Origin: Vibrio profundi | GTDB lineage: Bacteria; Pseudomonadota; Gammaproteobacteria; Enterobacterales; Vibrionaceae | Assembly (NCBI RefSeq): GCF_005281835.1 | Contig: NZ_RZIS01000002.1 | Span: forward strand, 434,001 to 498,000 | Direction of reading: 5' to 3' | Length of the DNA: 64,000 nucleotides | Made by a program: the position numbers and the translations under genes | The notes under the pieces: generated by a model | Told to the model about the DNA's origin: nothing | Seen by the model: only the letters and a program-made list of their open reading frames with translations | Database searches by the model: none | Shown: in pieces, positions 18,996 to 28,907 of the stretch | Numbering within the stretch: position 1 is the stretch's first letter | Layout of the letters: each line of letters opens with the position of its first letter

Positions 18996-21176
18996 TTGGA
19001 AACAAGTGTGATTTCAAAGCAAAAACAAATATATACCCAACTGTCTCAGGCTTCGTTTGCTGACCCATTTTCATTTATTGGCCCTTTTATTCCTGCGAAA
19101 GAAGGGGCGTTACGTGTATGGATTCCAGGGGCAGACAAAGTTGAGTTAGTGATCGATAACGAGCCTCGTATCGAGCTGGAACGTGATAACGAAAGCGGAT
19201 TTATATTAAAACAAGAACGCGATTTACGTTTCACTCATTATCAACTTGCGGTGGATTGGGCCGGAGTTGAACAATTAATCGATGACCCGTATCAGTACCA
19301 TGGCTTATACGCGGGTTACGAAGAGCTTCATACTCCAAAAGAAATGTACCATCACATGGGCGCACAATTTGTGACGTTAGAGCGTGATGGAAAACAGATT
19401 TCTGGTACTCGCTTCCTTGTGTATGCACCGCACGCGACAGCTGCAAGCTTAGTGGGTAACTTCAACTCTTGGGATGGACGTCGTCATCCAATGCAGCGCT
19501 TAGATTATGGGATTTGGGGATTATTTATTCCGAATCTAGAAGAAGGCGCTCAATACAAATTTGAACTCAAAGGGCCAAATGGGGAAGGCTTACCTCATAA
19601 AGCGGATCCTTGGGGCTTCTACTCAGAGCAACATCCATCGTTTTCTTCCGTTACGTACGATCACAAGCGTTACGAATGGCAAGACGAAAAATGGCAAAGC
19701 CGTCCGGTGACGGAAAAGCGTAAAGAAGCACTTTCGTTCTATGAATTGCATGCTGGCTCATGGAAGCGCAACACGGAAGGTGAATTCCTAAACTACCGTG
19801 AATTAGCGGCGGAGTTGATCCCGTACCTTACTGATTTGGGTTACACACACGTCGAGCTAATGCCGGTATCTGAGCACCCCTTTTACGGTTCTTGGGGGTA
19901 TCAACCTGTAGGTTTGTTCGCGCCGACCAGTCGTTTTGGCTCCCCTGATGATTTCAAATATTTCGTTGATCAATGTCACCAGGCCGGTCTAGGCGTAGTG
20001 CTGGACTGGGTTCCTGCGCACTTCCCGTCAGATGATCATGGCCTAGCGAATTTCGATGGTACGCCATTGTTCCACGACCCAGATCCTCGCCGCGGCTGGC
20101 ATCAAGATTGGAATTCTTACATTTACGATTTAGGGCGTGAGCATGTACGCCGTTTCCTAGTGTCCAATGCTTTGTACTGGTTTGAGCAATTCCATATTGA
20201 TGGCATTCGTGTTGATGCCGTAGCATCGATGCTGTATCTGGACTACTCACGCAGCCACGATCAGTGGATCCCTAATGTGGATGGCGGCAACGAAAACTAC
20301 GATGCCATCGCGACCTTGAAATGGATGAACGAAGAAGTGTACAAACACTTCCCGAATGCGATGACTATTGCCGAAGAGTCGACAGCATTTCCTGGCGTGT
20401 CTGCACCAACATTCATGGGAGGCCTTGGGTTTGGCTTCAAATGGAATATGGGGTGGATGCACGATAGCCTTTCTTACATTCAGGAAGATCCGATTAATCG
20501 TAAATATCATCACGATACGATCACTTTCCCGTTGGTATATGCTCACAGCGAAAACTACGTGCTTTCGCTTTCACACGATGAAGTGGTTTACGGTAAAGGT
20601 TCGATTCATAACAAGATGCCGGGTGATGAGTGGCAGCAAACCGCTAATCTACGTGCGTACATGGGGTACATGTATGCACAGCCGGGTAAAAAGCTTAACT
20701 TCATGGGCGCTGAGTTTGGCCAAACTGCAGAGTGGAATCACGATGACCAACTGCAATGGTTCTTGCTTGATTACGAACGCCATCAAGGAGTTCAAAAGCT
20801 AACCAAAGATCTGAATTTAATGTACCGTAATGAAGCAGCGATGCACGATCTAGATTTCGAGCCGAAAGGGTTCGAATGGAGATTGCAAGATTCAGCAGAA
20901 GCCAGTGTGCTCGCTCATGAACGAATCAGTGAGTCCGGTGAACGTATATTGGTGGTATCTAACTTCACTCCGGTACCGCACGAGGCGTTCCGTCTTGGCG
21001 TTCCAAATTCTGGTACTTATCAGCTTTTATTGAATACTGATGACGAGCAATATCACGGTAGCCACTTCCCAGTTGAAGCTTCCATTGAGACAGAGTCAGT
21101 TGAAAGTGAAGGCTTGCCGCAATCGCTATTGTTGAAATTACCGCCACTGGCGACGGTATTTTACAAGCTTAATTAA
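18996..21176 (+). CDS. glgB: 1,4-alpha-glucan branching enzyme GlgB
   Basis: About 726 residues, GH13 with N-terminal CBM48-type modules; forms alpha-1,6 branches in glycogen. Motifs: [10 protein letters not shown], the [20 protein letters not shown] block, catalytic Asp in [12 protein letters not shown] (near 407), Glu in MTIAEEST (near 459) and LSHDEV. I chose the TTG at 18996 (first residues METSVISKQ) because AGGGAG lies 7 bases upstream and the earlier TTG at 18954 sits inside the terminator T-run. No glgA/C/P follows, so this is a lone branching gene linked to the mal genes. Confidence 0.93.
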   Translation: METSVISKQKQIYTQLSQASFADPFSFIGPFIPAKEGALRVWIPGADKVELVIDNEPRIELERDNESGFILKQERDLRFTHYQLAVDWAGVEQLIDDPYQYHGLYAGYEELHTPKEMYHHMGAQFVTLERDGKQISGTRFLVYAPHATAASLVGNFNSWDGRRHPMQRLDYGIWGLFIPNLEEGAQYKFELKGPNGEGLPHKADPWGFYSEQHPSFSSVTYDHKRYEWQDEKWQSRPVTEKRKEALSFYELHAGSWKRNTEGEFLNYRELAAELIPYLTDLGYTHVELMPVSEHPFYGSWGYQPVGLFAPTSRFGSPDDFKYFVDQCHQAGLGVVLDWVPAHFPSDDHGLANFDGTPLFHDPDPRRGWHQDWNSYIYDLGREHVRRFLVSNALYWFEQFHIDGIRVDAVASMLYLDYSRSHDQWIPNVDGGNENYDAIATLKWMNEEVYKHFPNAMTIAEESTAFPGVSAPTFMGGLGFGFKWNMGWMHDSLSYIQEDPINRKYHHDTITFPLVYAHSENYVLSLSHDEVVYGKGSIHNKMPGDEWQQTANLRAYMGYMYAQPGKKLNFMGAEFGQTAEWNHDDQLQWFLLDYERHQGVQKLTKDLNLMYRNEAAMHDLDFEPKGFEWRLQDSAEASVLAHERISESGERILVVSNFTPVPHEAFRLGVPNSGTYQLLLNTDDEQYHGSHFPVEASIETESVESEGLPQSLLLKLPPLATVFYKLN

Positions 21177-21194
21177 TCTTGATTAAGAATAAAT

Positions 21195-21222
21195 AAAGAG
21201 AGCCTGAGTGCTCTCTTTTTTT
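21195..21222 (+). terminator. Terminator of glgB
   Basis: AGAGAGC-CTGAGT-GCTCTCT with a T-run of seven. Confidence 0.85.
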
Positions 21223-21330
21223 GTCTTGGAGCTTTTGTTGATGGTTAAGTTAATAGTCTTTCAAGAATCATAAACCGATATCCCATTTTGTTATCTGCAG
21301 TACAAGAAACATTTGCATTGTTAATAATAT

Positions 21331-21359
21331 GACGTATCGTTAATAATTAACGGTACGTC
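21331..21359. repeat. 13-bp near-perfect inverted repeat upstream of the chemoreceptor
   Basis: GACGTATCGTTAA and TTAACGGTACGTC separated by TAA; only one non-Watson-Crick pair (a G-U wobble in RNA). It is followed by GTTTTATATTTTATT and ends 27 bp before the chemoreceptor ATG. It may be a terminator of an upstream transcript, a leader hairpin or an operator. Confidence 0.6.
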
Positions 21360-21386
21360 GTTTTATATTTTATTCAGGGATGGTAT

Positions 21387-23336
21387 ATGTTGGGTAACTT
21401 ATCAATTGGTTTAAAAATTCGATTGGGTTTTGGCATCTGTTTGCTGTTTTTCGCAGTGTCTGGTTTCGTCAGCTACAAAGGAATGGTTTCTGCTTCAGAT
21501 AACTTCAAACATTTCGGTGAGTTAGCGAATGAATTAACGGTTGCTGGTCGTATTCAAGCGAACTTTCTTAAAGCGCGAATCAGTGCCAAAACTTACTTAG
21601 AATCTCATGATGACTCGGTTCTCAGCACTTACGATGAACGTTTCACTCTGACAATAAAACTGGTCGATGAGGCGCTCGCAATTACTGAATCGCCTGAAAG
21701 AGCAGCCGTGCTTGAAGAAGTTAAAGCAGAAATCAACGCATATAATACTCAGCTTCAGCAGCTTATTAAGGACATTAAGCTCTTAGATAAAGCGACCTAT
21801 GTTGATATGGCCAAAATAGAGAAGCAAGCACTGCATGATATAGAAGCCATTATTGAATATGCACACGACAATAAAGATTCAGAGATGGAGTATTACTCTG
21901 CACTGCTATTGGAAAAGTTCTTGTTCGCCAAGATTTCAGTGTCTAACTTTTTGCACAATGAGCGAGATAATCCATTTACCAAAACCCGCGCCTTCTTTGA
22001 AACGGAGCTCCCTCAATTAGAGAACAAGCTAAGATCAGTCATCGATGGTGAAGAAACTGCTCAACTTGTTGATGATTTTAACAAGCAACGACAGCAATAT
22101 TCGGAGATCTTCGAACAAGTTATCAAGCTTCGCATAGAAGAAAATCAACTCAGAGCTGCGCTAGCAGAATCCGGTACGCATCTATCTGAAGAGATTGAAG
22201 CGCTCAAGCTATCGTCGGTTTCCGAGCAAAACACTCTAACTCCTGAACTTCAAGCCAGTAAAGAGCGCACTATCCAAATTATCACTATCTTAGCGATATT
22301 GGCGATTACCATTGGCTGTTTTTGCGCGTTCGTAGTGAATCGTTCTATTTCTCGTGGCATCGAAAAAGTAAGAGCAATTTCTACGGAGCTTGCTCAAGGT
22401 AACTTAGCGATAGAGGTAGAAGTGACGAGCAAAGATGAAATTGGCTTGCTACTAGCGAATATGAAAGAGACGATTCTCTCGCTACGCGATATTGTTCAGC
22501 AGGTGAACACTTCTTGTGAGAAAGTCGGAGAAATGTCAGAAGAGCTTTCTGTTATTACCAACACGACTAACAGTTCGTCGGTTGCACTTCAGCAAGAAAT
22601 GGAGCAGATTTCTGCCTCTATTTTGCAGTTGTCGGCTAGTACTGGAGAGATTGCTACCAATGCGACTAACGCTTCAAGCTTCAACGCTGAAGTGACCAAA
22701 AGTGTTGGTTTTGGGTTAGGTGAAGTCGAGAAAATGCTGGCGCAGATTGGCTCTGCAGAGCATGAAATGGAAACAAGCTCAGTACAGATTAAAGAGCTGT
22801 ACCAAGAGTCGATGAACATCGGTTCGATTTTAGAAACGATTCAAGGTGTTGCGGAACAAACTAACTTATTAGCGCTAAATGCCGCGATTGAAGCAGCACG
22901 AGCAGGCGATCAAGGGCGTGGTTTTGCTGTGGTGGCTGATGAAGTAAGAACCTTGGCACAGCGAACGCAAGATGCGACGGGGCAAATTGAGTCTTTGATC
23001 CATTCATTACAGAACGGCGCTGAGTCGGCAATGAATGCTATCTCTAAAAGCCATAAAACGGTATCTGGAGCGGCTGTGCAAGCCAACTCGGCCGCAAATA
23101 ATTTGCAGTCAGTAAATGGGTCTATCAATGAATTAAGCGGTATTAACATTCAAATCGCGGCAGCGGTGGAAGAGCAAAGCATGGTGACCAACGGCGTCAG
23201 TAATAACATCACAGAAACGAACAACATTAGTACTTCTAACCGTGAATCGGTTGAAACTATTTCTGCTTCTGCCAATGAACTTTCAAAGGTTGCTCAACAT
23301 CTTGATCAGCAAATGAAACGCTTTAAAACTGCTTAG
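21387..23336 (+). CDS. Methyl-accepting chemotaxis protein with long helical sensor
   Basis: A 649-residue transmembrane chemoreceptor: first membrane helix about 8-30, a mostly helical periplasmic region of about 260 residues (size and pattern fit a helical bimodular, HBM, sensor), second membrane helix about 300-318, HAMP, then the MCP signalling domain with the hairpin tip [20 protein letters not shown]. Signals through CheA/CheW. It ends FKTA, without a CheR-tethering pentapeptide. Ligand unknown; it lies between glgB and malS but HBM receptors usually sense organic acids, so a maltodextrin role should not be assumed. Confidence 0.9.
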   Translation: MLGNLSIGLKIRLGFGICLLFFAVSGFVSYKGMVSASDNFKHFGELANELTVAGRIQANFLKARISAKTYLESHDDSVLSTYDERFTLTIKLVDEALAITESPERAAVLEEVKAEINAYNTQLQQLIKDIKLLDKATYVDMAKIEKQALHDIEAIIEYAHDNKDSEMEYYSALLLEKFLFAKISVSNFLHNERDNPFTKTRAFFETELPQLENKLRSVIDGEETAQLVDDFNKQRQQYSEIFEQVIKLRIEENQLRAALAESGTHLSEEIEALKLSSVSEQNTLTPELQASKERTIQIITILAILAITIGCFCAFVVNRSISRGIEKVRAISTELAQGNLAIEVEVTSKDEIGLLLANMKETILSLRDIVQQVNTSCEKVGEMSEELSVITNTTNSSSVALQQEMEQISASILQLSASTGEIATNATNASSFNAEVTKSVGFGLGEVEKMLAQIGSAEHEMETSSVQIKELYQESMNIGSILETIQGVAEQTNLLALNAAIEAARAGDQGRGFAVVADEVRTLAQRTQDATGQIESLIHSLQNGAESAMNAISKSHKTVSGAAVQANSAANNLQSVNGSINELSGINIQIAAAVEEQSMVTNGVSNNITETNNISTSNRESVETISASANELSKVAQHLDQQMKRFKTA

Positions 23337-23408
23337 TGAGTCTTGAGTGCATGAGTAGCGAACTTCATACAGTTGTGTTACTCCCTCAAGCTTGAAGCTT
23401 TACAGCCA

Positions 23409-23434
23409 AACAGCCCCGTTTTTACGGGGTTGTT
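23409..23434 (+). terminator. Terminator of the chemoreceptor gene
   Basis: AACAGCCCCGT-TTTT-ACGGGGTTGTT hairpin with a T-rich 3' side. Confidence 0.75.
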
Positions 23435-23440
23435 TGCTTT

Positions 23441-23466
23441 CTACGCCCCTCAACTACTCCTCATCC
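23441..23466 (-). promoter_or_regulatory. MalT-box cluster upstream of malS
   Basis: On the minus strand: GGATGAGG (matching 8 bases of the E. coli MalT consensus GGGGATGAGG), GGAGTAG overlapping its end, then AGGGGCGTAG. A similar order is found before malP (13969-13997). It is about 120 bp upstream of the malS start. Confidence 0.6.
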
Positions 23467-23586
23467 AACAAAGTGTGATGGCAGCCAAATATAAGGGCGG
23501 AGAAGCATAGAATGATGTCTAGCAGCTAAAACACCCATAAGATGAATCAATGCAAGGATTATTCGATTTGGACATCAGGGTTGCAC

Positions 23587-25656
23587 ATGACAATAAAATC
23601 AACGATTTATGGGTTGGCATTAGTATCTGCTTCTTCAGTATTCGCGTCACCTACCATCACTATCTCGACCACTACTAATAGCCGAGACTTCCCTTTAAAC
23701 AGTGACAATCCGTTAGTACTGCCACTTGTGAAAGATAGCTATACCGTTCAAGTGACAGGTATTGAAGGGACGTGCAATGGAAGTAACTCTCGTGCGCTCA
23801 AGTTCAATAAACCCATTGCAGTGGCGTGCGGAAAGCCCACAGAATTGGATATGAAAATTCGTTTTTCTGGTGATTACGCTTTTCATTACGATGAGTCATC
23901 GCAATCTTTGATGCTCAAACGAGAAAAGAAGAAGACAGCAAAAAAAGCATTTCAACGTCCGTTGCCGAGCGTACAGTGCCAGGTTTTTGAACCTGGAGAA
24001 AAACAGATTAATTTGGGTAACACGTACCGCGATGGCACCTTACTTAAAGAAGTATTTTCTGGGAAGGTGGTTACTGTTGAAAGCGGCAAAGTGTCTATCA
24101 CACCGAGCAAGGAGAGTGGTGGACTGGTCGCATTCGAACAAGTAAATGAACAAGGAAAGGTGATGCAACCCACTTCCTTCGATTATCGAAATGCCAATAT
24201 CTATTTTGTAATGGTTGATCGCTTTAAGAATGCGGATCCTAGCAATGATTTTAGTTACGGTCGCAAACCTGATGGTAAAGATGAAGTAGGAACTTTTCAT
24301 GGCGGTGACCTTAAAGGCGTCATTGAAAAACTCGATTACATTCAAAGCCTAGGTACGGATGCGATCTGGTTGTCCCCGATTGTTGAACAAGTACATGGGT
24401 TTGTCGGGGGAGGGGACAGTGGTTCATTCCCTTTCTATGCCTACCACGGTTACTGGACGCGTGACTTTACCAAAATCGATGAAAACTTTGGTTCTGAGCA
24501 AGATTTAAAAACGCTGGTGGCTGAAGCGCATAAACGCGGTATTAAAGTGCTGCTTGATGCCGTGATTAACCATTCGGGTTATTCGACGTTAGCGGATCTT
24601 CAGTTTGATGGCATTGATGTTGTGGCGAATACCATGGAATTACCTAATCGTTGGTCAGATTGGGCACCCTTAAGTGGAAGCCAAAATTGGCATAGTTACC
24701 ACCAACATATTGATTATAAGAGCGATAACTGGAGTGAGTGGTGGGGATCCGATTGGGTTCGTACAGGGCTACCCGGTTACGATGCACCTGGTTCAAGCGA
24801 CATCAGTATGTCTCTAGCGGGTTTGCCAGATTTTAAAACTGAGTCTAATCAAGCTGTCGTCCCACCTCAATGGCTGTTGGATAACCCTGGCACGCGAGTT
24901 GTCGCAAAAGAGGGCTACAGCGTCGCGGATTATTTGGTGGAGTGGCAATCGGACTGGGTCAAACGTTTCGGTATCGACGGGTTTCGGGTTGATACCGTTA
25001 AACACGTTGAAGGGGACGTGTGGCAACGTTTGAAAAAATCTGCGACGGAAAGCTTAGAGCTTTGGCGTGAACAAAACGGTAAGGATGGCGCTCCATTTTG
25101 GATGATGGGAGAAGTATGGGGGCATTCTGCTTACCGAAGCCCATATTTCGATGACGGCTTTGATGCGTTAATCAACTTCGACATGCAAAAGAAACTCGAT
25201 AAAGGCGCGGTATGCTTTAGCGAAATGGCAGATACCTACCAAAGTTACTCTGAGTCTATTCAAGAATCTGAGGACTTTAACCCTGTGAGTTATATGTCAT
25301 CGCATGACACCGAATTATTTTTCAGCCGCTTTAAGTCATACCAATTGCAGAAGCAAGCGGCCAACGCTTTATTCCTAAGCCCTGGAGCAATCCAAGTCTA
25401 TTACGGAGATGAAGTGGGGCGGAATATCGGGCCTTACGCCGATGATTTCCATCAAGGAACGCGCTCCGATATGATTTGGGATCTCTCGCTTGAAAAGAAA
25501 AAATTGTTAGAGCACTGGCAAACACTTGGTCAGTTTAGGCAAAGACACCCAGCGATTGGAGCGGGTGTTCACCAAGTGCTAGCTGACAACGATGGTTATG
25601 TCTTCTCACGACAACTGGATGGCGACAAGGTCGTTGTCGGCTATTTTGGGAATTAG
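23587..25656 (+). CDS. malS: Periplasmic alpha-amylase MalS
   Basis: About 689 residues: signal peptide MTIKSTIYGLALVSASSVFA, a beta-rich N-terminal region, then a GH13 catalytic domain starting at NIYFVMVDRFKNAD. Catalytic pattern: DGFRVDTVKH (nucleophile Asp near 464), MMGEVWGH (Glu near 508) and MSSHDTE (Asp near 575). MalS cleaves maltodextrins in the periplasm into maltohexaose and shorter products for uptake. I chose the ATG at 23587 because it begins a proper signal peptide and has AGGG upstream; the ATG 45 bp earlier has neither. MalT-box-like sites lie upstream. Confidence 0.92.
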   Translation: MTIKSTIYGLALVSASSVFASPTITISTTTNSRDFPLNSDNPLVLPLVKDSYTVQVTGIEGTCNGSNSRALKFNKPIAVACGKPTELDMKIRFSGDYAFHYDESSQSLMLKREKKKTAKKAFQRPLPSVQCQVFEPGEKQINLGNTYRDGTLLKEVFSGKVVTVESGKVSITPSKESGGLVAFEQVNEQGKVMQPTSFDYRNANIYFVMVDRFKNADPSNDFSYGRKPDGKDEVGTFHGGDLKGVIEKLDYIQSLGTDAIWLSPIVEQVHGFVGGGDSGSFPFYAYHGYWTRDFTKIDENFGSEQDLKTLVAEAHKRGIKVLLDAVINHSGYSTLADLQFDGIDVVANTMELPNRWSDWAPLSGSQNWHSYHQHIDYKSDNWSEWWGSDWVRTGLPGYDAPGSSDISMSLAGLPDFKTESNQAVVPPQWLLDNPGTRVVAKEGYSVADYLVEWQSDWVKRFGIDGFRVDTVKHVEGDVWQRLKKSATESLELWREQNGKDGAPFWMMGEVWGHSAYRSPYFDDGFDALINFDMQKKLDKGAVCFSEMADTYQSYSESIQESEDFNPVSYMSSHDTELFFSRFKSYQLQKQAANALFLSPGAIQVYYGDEVGRNIGPYADDFHQGTRSDMIWDLSLEKKKLLEHWQTLGQFRQRHPAIGAGVHQVLADNDGYVFSRQLDGDKVVVGYFGN

Positions 25657-25680
25657 TTCGAAGGGGTTTTAGTCAGCCAT

Positions 25681-25707
25681 AAGTAGCAGGTGCGGTGCCT
25701 GCTACTT
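25681..25707. terminator. Hairpin between convergent malS and tetR
   Basis: Perfect 10-bp stem AAGTAGCAGG/CCTGCTACTT with a 7-nt loop; T-runs are weak. It overlaps the last codons of the tetR-type gene. Confidence 0.5.
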
Positions 25708-26163
25708 GTATTGATTTAAAAATAGAAATGAACGTCCAAGTACAGATTCTAGAATATCGCGGTGTTCATGACCGAAATGTTCTTTCAGAAGGTTGTCTAG
25801 GCTAGTGATGCCTTGGTAATTGAACTCAGAAGGGTTTTCTAGATTGGCGGTTGATAGAACTACCGCGATAACATTTCTAAACTGAGTCACTTGTAGCCCG
25901 TTCATCCACGACTCAAAAAAACGATCTTTGCTTTCAAACGATAAGTGTTTAAGCATGATTGGCAGCAATTTTCCCTTTAACGCTAAGATAAAATCGCTTG
26001 AAGACGGGTAGTAACCCTGTAGTGTCGATTGGCGGATGCCTAGCTCTTCTGCTAAACGTGCGTAAGTAATAACTCTATAGCCTTCTTCTAAGAATATCTT
26101 TAAAACTACAGCATTATAAGCTTCAAGGTTTGCAGATTTTTGTTCTTTTGTAATACGTGCCAT
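25702..26163 (-). CDS. Short TetR-family regulator
   Basis: 153 residues: an N-terminal TetR HTH (VITYARLAEELGIRQSTLQG followed by YYPSSSDF, where the usual Y-x-Y-F is YYPS) and a C-terminal helical region of only about 100 residues, shorter than the usual 190-210-residue family members. No frameshift is visible; the reading frame closes cleanly on the malS-side hairpin. An ATATG-N6-CATAT palindrome 30-45 bp upstream could be its own operator. Target and effector unknown; candidates are itself and the nearby binding-protein genes. Confidence 0.8.
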   Translation of the reverse strand: MARITKEQKSANLEAYNAVVLKIFLEEGYRVITYARLAEELGIRQSTLQGYYPSSSDFILALKGKLLPIMLKHLSFESKDRFFESWMNGLQVTQFRNVIAVVLSTANLENPSEFNYQGITSLDNLLKEHFGHEHRDILESVLGRSFLFLNQYK

Positions 26164-26192
26164 TTAATACCTCACTGAACTAGTTCGCTATT

Positions 26193-26208
26193 ATATGGTA
26201 TGTCATAT
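26193..26208. promoter_or_regulatory. Candidate operator of the TetR regulator
   Basis: Palindrome ATATG-GTATGT-CATAT, 30 bp upstream of the tetR-type start codon, where an autorepressor would bind. Confidence 0.4.
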
Positions 26209-26354
26209 TGCTGGTCTAGTGTTTGTTTTTTGTTACTAGATGTAGAGATAAAAGGCTAGAAAAAGGGAAGGCTGTCGGCTTTTGGTTGATCAAACAGTGA
26301 AATACAGGTGTTTGATAAACCGATATGCTGCTTATGGTTTGGAGGTTTACCTAG

Positions 26355-27056
26355 CTAGCGAAATGAAATACTGACTTCACCACTGGTGATCATGGCGCTG
26401 ATTTCAGACTGTAATCGCGCGACCATTAATGGCGCGATTTCTTTATTGCATGCAAGGTATTTGATGTCGGTTAAAAATACGAATGGCTGGTTGGTGACTG
26501 GTATTTTTAATGTGTCAGCGATAGAGTCAGCGGTTCGGGTGTCAGACAGCCAGTAATCGACACTGCTCCTGCGAAGCATTTTTAAACCTTCGTCCAATTC
26601 TTTTGTCAACAGAATCTTAAAGCCTTGCTCTTGAAGCTGACGTGCAACCGGATACCCTTCGTAGGAAACGATCTGGTAAGGCATCGCATCGGCAATGGTT
26701 ATTAACGGTGAAGGCTCTGTCTTGTTGTGATACAGAGCGTACTGGCTAATCGCGATTGGCCCAACCCAAATAAAGTCGGCTTCCAGAATTTGCGAACGTG
26801 CGACAGGGAAGGTACAGACATTTCGTTTTAACTTCGCTGATTTAAGCGCACGGCTTTCAGGACTGTATTCAATTCCGTAGGTTAAGTTGGCCCGATTAAA
26901 GGCATCGACAATGATCTGATAAGTCGTCCCAAGGTCTGGGCTTGATTGCTTATTGACTAATGGTGGCGCGTAAAAAGTCACGATGCGGATATCGCCAGCA
27001 TAGAGTTGAAAACTAACCAGTAAGCTTAGCCAGCAAACTAATTTTTTGAATTCCAT
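26355..27056 (-). CDS. Periplasmic solute-binding protein, family 3-like
   Basis: A 233-residue exported protein: signal peptide ending QLYAG, then a family-3 binding fold (IRIVTFYAPPLVNK, TTYQIIVDAFNRANL, PVARSQILEADFIWVGPI). It is like the small polar-amino-acid-type binding proteins common in vibrios, many of which are not tied to a transporter. Its start overlaps the end of the upstream family-1 binding protein by 19 bp, so the two are co-transcribed and probably coupled. No permease or ATPase gene is next to them. Ligand unknown. Confidence 0.75.
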   Translation of the reverse strand: MEFKKLVCWLSLLVSFQLYAGDIRIVTFYAPPLVNKQSSPDLGTTYQIIVDAFNRANLTYGIEYSPESRALKSAKLKRNVCTFPVARSQILEADFIWVGPIAISQYALYHNKTEPSPLITIADAMPYQIVSYEGYPVARQLQEQGFKILLTKELDEGLKMLRRSSVDYWLSDTRTADSIADTLKIPVTNQPFVFLTDIKYLACNKEIAPLMVARLQSEISAMITSGEVSISFR

Positions 27057-28786
27057 ACTTCATATACCTCAGACAGTGGAAGCGTTTTGCCTTTCGGTTG
27101 TTTCTTGATTTCTGGCCATGGTGAACCGGGGCGGTTGAGCCAGGTATTTTGTGGCTCGGTCACGGTGAGCCGAGGGCGGCAATTCAATTTCTGATCCAAG
27201 CTGAGCTGCTGGAGGTGAGTATCAAATTTAAATGAGAGTTTGTTGAGTGTGGTTTGTGCATCGATATCGGAATACAGGTATTCACCAATATGTTGCCACC
27301 ACATCGCAGCCATTGATGAGTAATCAGGGATATTGACACCGGATGGAGTCCAATAGTGTTTAGCATCACTTTGGTAAAACTCGACTAGTCCACCAAGCTG
27401 AGGAGCCAATCGGCTAAAGTTGCTGGACTGAATATCAGAGTAGCGAATTGGGGTAAACCCGTTGAGTAATTTGTCGAATGAGACTGTTTTTGAAACGGTA
27501 AATTGAGCGTAGAGCCAAGCCGCTTCCCGTTGTTTCTTCGGTGTCGATTTTAAGAATGTCCACGAACCCACATCCTGATAGCCCGACTTCATACCTGGTT
27601 GCCAGTAGCGTCCGCGAGGGGATGGAGCTAAGCGCCATAAAGGTTGGCCGTCTTCATTGACTACTTTAGAGGTTGGGTCGATCATAGTGGGTACAAAGGC
27701 GCTATACCAAAATATCTGCTGAGCCACTTTACCTTGTGCCAACCACTCTGCAGCCGTTCTAAAGGTAAGAGATTTAGACTCTGGCGGCGCGTACTCTTCG
27801 ATCCAGTACTTATACTTTTCTAAAGCGTATACTGCTGCTGGGCTATTGAGCGCTCCCCCTCGTGATACGCTGGTACCAACGGGAACGCAGTCTTCTGCTC
27901 GAATACCCCAATCTCCGACCGGAGATCCGCTTGGTAAGCCAATATCGCTAACGCCAGCGAGGCTTAGCCATGAATCAGAGATTCTCCAACCCAACGATGG
28001 CTCATATTTTCCGTAGTCGAAATGCCCCCATACGCGCTCCCCATCGATTTCCTTTACGTCTTCGGTAAAGAACTTGGCGATGTCTTCATAGGCCGACCAA
28101 TTTTGTGGGACGGCGAGCGGGTAGCCGTAGCGTGCTTGGAATTGCTTTTGTAAATCGGGGCGGCTAAACCAATCATGCCGATACCAATATAGGTTGGCGA
28201 ACTGCTGAGATGGGAGCTGATAGACCACGCCATTTTCATCTTTGACAAATTCCAAACCAATGAAGTCTTCAATATCCAAAGTTGGAAGAGTGATGCTTTG
28301 CCACTCTGAACTAATAAATTGAGAAATGGGCACGACTTTTTGGCTACGCATGTGGGTACCAATAAAGTCAGCATCATTCACATAACCATCGTAGATGTTC
28401 ACGCCAGTTGTCATTTGCAGTTGCAGTCGTTTAACGAGGTCGTCTTCACCCGCTATTTCATGAATGACGTGAATTCCGGTGAGTTGCGTAAATAACTTTG
28501 CAAGCTGCGTTGCTTCATATCTGTGGGTAGGGATGTCTTCCGATATGACGGTAATTTTGGTTCCTTTGTAAGGCTGAGCGGCTTTCTGGAACCATGTCAG
28601 TTCTACACTACGCTCGCTTTCAGTCAGCGTAGAGCCAGAAAAATTTTGCACAAATGAATCGATGGAATCCTCAGCAAGCACAGCACTAATAGAAAGACTT
28701 GAGAGAAGCAGCAAGCTAGAACGGCGCATCAACTGGCGAGGTAAATACGAAGAGGAAAGTGAAGTGGTTTTATTATCTTCCTTCAT
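27038..28786 (-). CDS. Extracellular solute-binding protein family 1, long type
   Basis: A 582-residue periplasmic binding protein with a long N-terminal leader: LMRRSSLLLLSSLSISAVLA is the export signal. The mature part carries COG1653-type features (ITVISEDIPTHRYEATQLAK, GVNIYDGYVNDADFIGTH, aromatic-rich YWYRHDWF, GSWTFLKSTPKKQREAAWLY). Its length and these features resemble the large GlpV-type (glycerol) binding proteins rather than MalE. It has no adjacent ABC permease or ATPase, and it is coupled to a second binding protein of another family. It may serve a distant transporter or a sensory protein; that is inference. Confidence 0.8.
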   Translation of the reverse strand: MKEDNKTTSLSSSYLPRQLMRRSSLLLLSSLSISAVLAEDSIDSFVQNFSGSTLTESERSVELTWFQKAAQPYKGTKITVISEDIPTHRYEATQLAKLFTQLTGIHVIHEIAGEDDLVKRLQLQMTTGVNIYDGYVNDADFIGTHMRSQKVVPISQFISSEWQSITLPTLDIEDFIGLEFVKDENGVVYQLPSQQFANLYWYRHDWFSRPDLQKQFQARYGYPLAVPQNWSAYEDIAKFFTEDVKEIDGERVWGHFDYGKYEPSLGWRISDSWLSLAGVSDIGLPSGSPVGDWGIRAEDCVPVGTSVSRGGALNSPAAVYALEKYKYWIEEYAPPESKSLTFRTAAEWLAQGKVAQQIFWYSAFVPTMIDPTSKVVNEDGQPLWRLAPSPRGRYWQPGMKSGYQDVGSWTFLKSTPKKQREAAWLYAQFTVSKTVSFDKLLNGFTPIRYSDIQSSNFSRLAPQLGGLVEFYQSDAKHYWTPSGVNIPDYSSMAAMWWQHIGEYLYSDIDAQTTLNKLSFKFDTHLQQLSLDQKLNCRPRLTVTEPQNTWLNRPGSPWPEIKKQPKGKTLPLSEVYEVWNSKN

Positions 28787-28868
28787 GTTTGCCTCAATAG
28801 GTAAAGAATTAGTCCCTAAAGCAAAAGTTTAGTACAAATTCATCGACTGTGAGGGGGAGGTCAAATCA

Positions 28869-28894
28869 AAAAATGCCGCTATAAAAGCGGCATT
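28869..28894 (-). terminator. Terminator of the ECF transporter operon
   Basis: ATGCCGC/GCGGCAT stem with T6 on the minus strand just after the EcfT gene. Confidence 0.85.
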
Positions 28895-28907
28895 TGTAAG
28901 GTCCAGT

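Noticed and set aside
24040-24345. 101-codon minus-strand frame inside malS
   Set aside because: Lies entirely within the conserved amylase coding region on the other strand, with no ribosome site.
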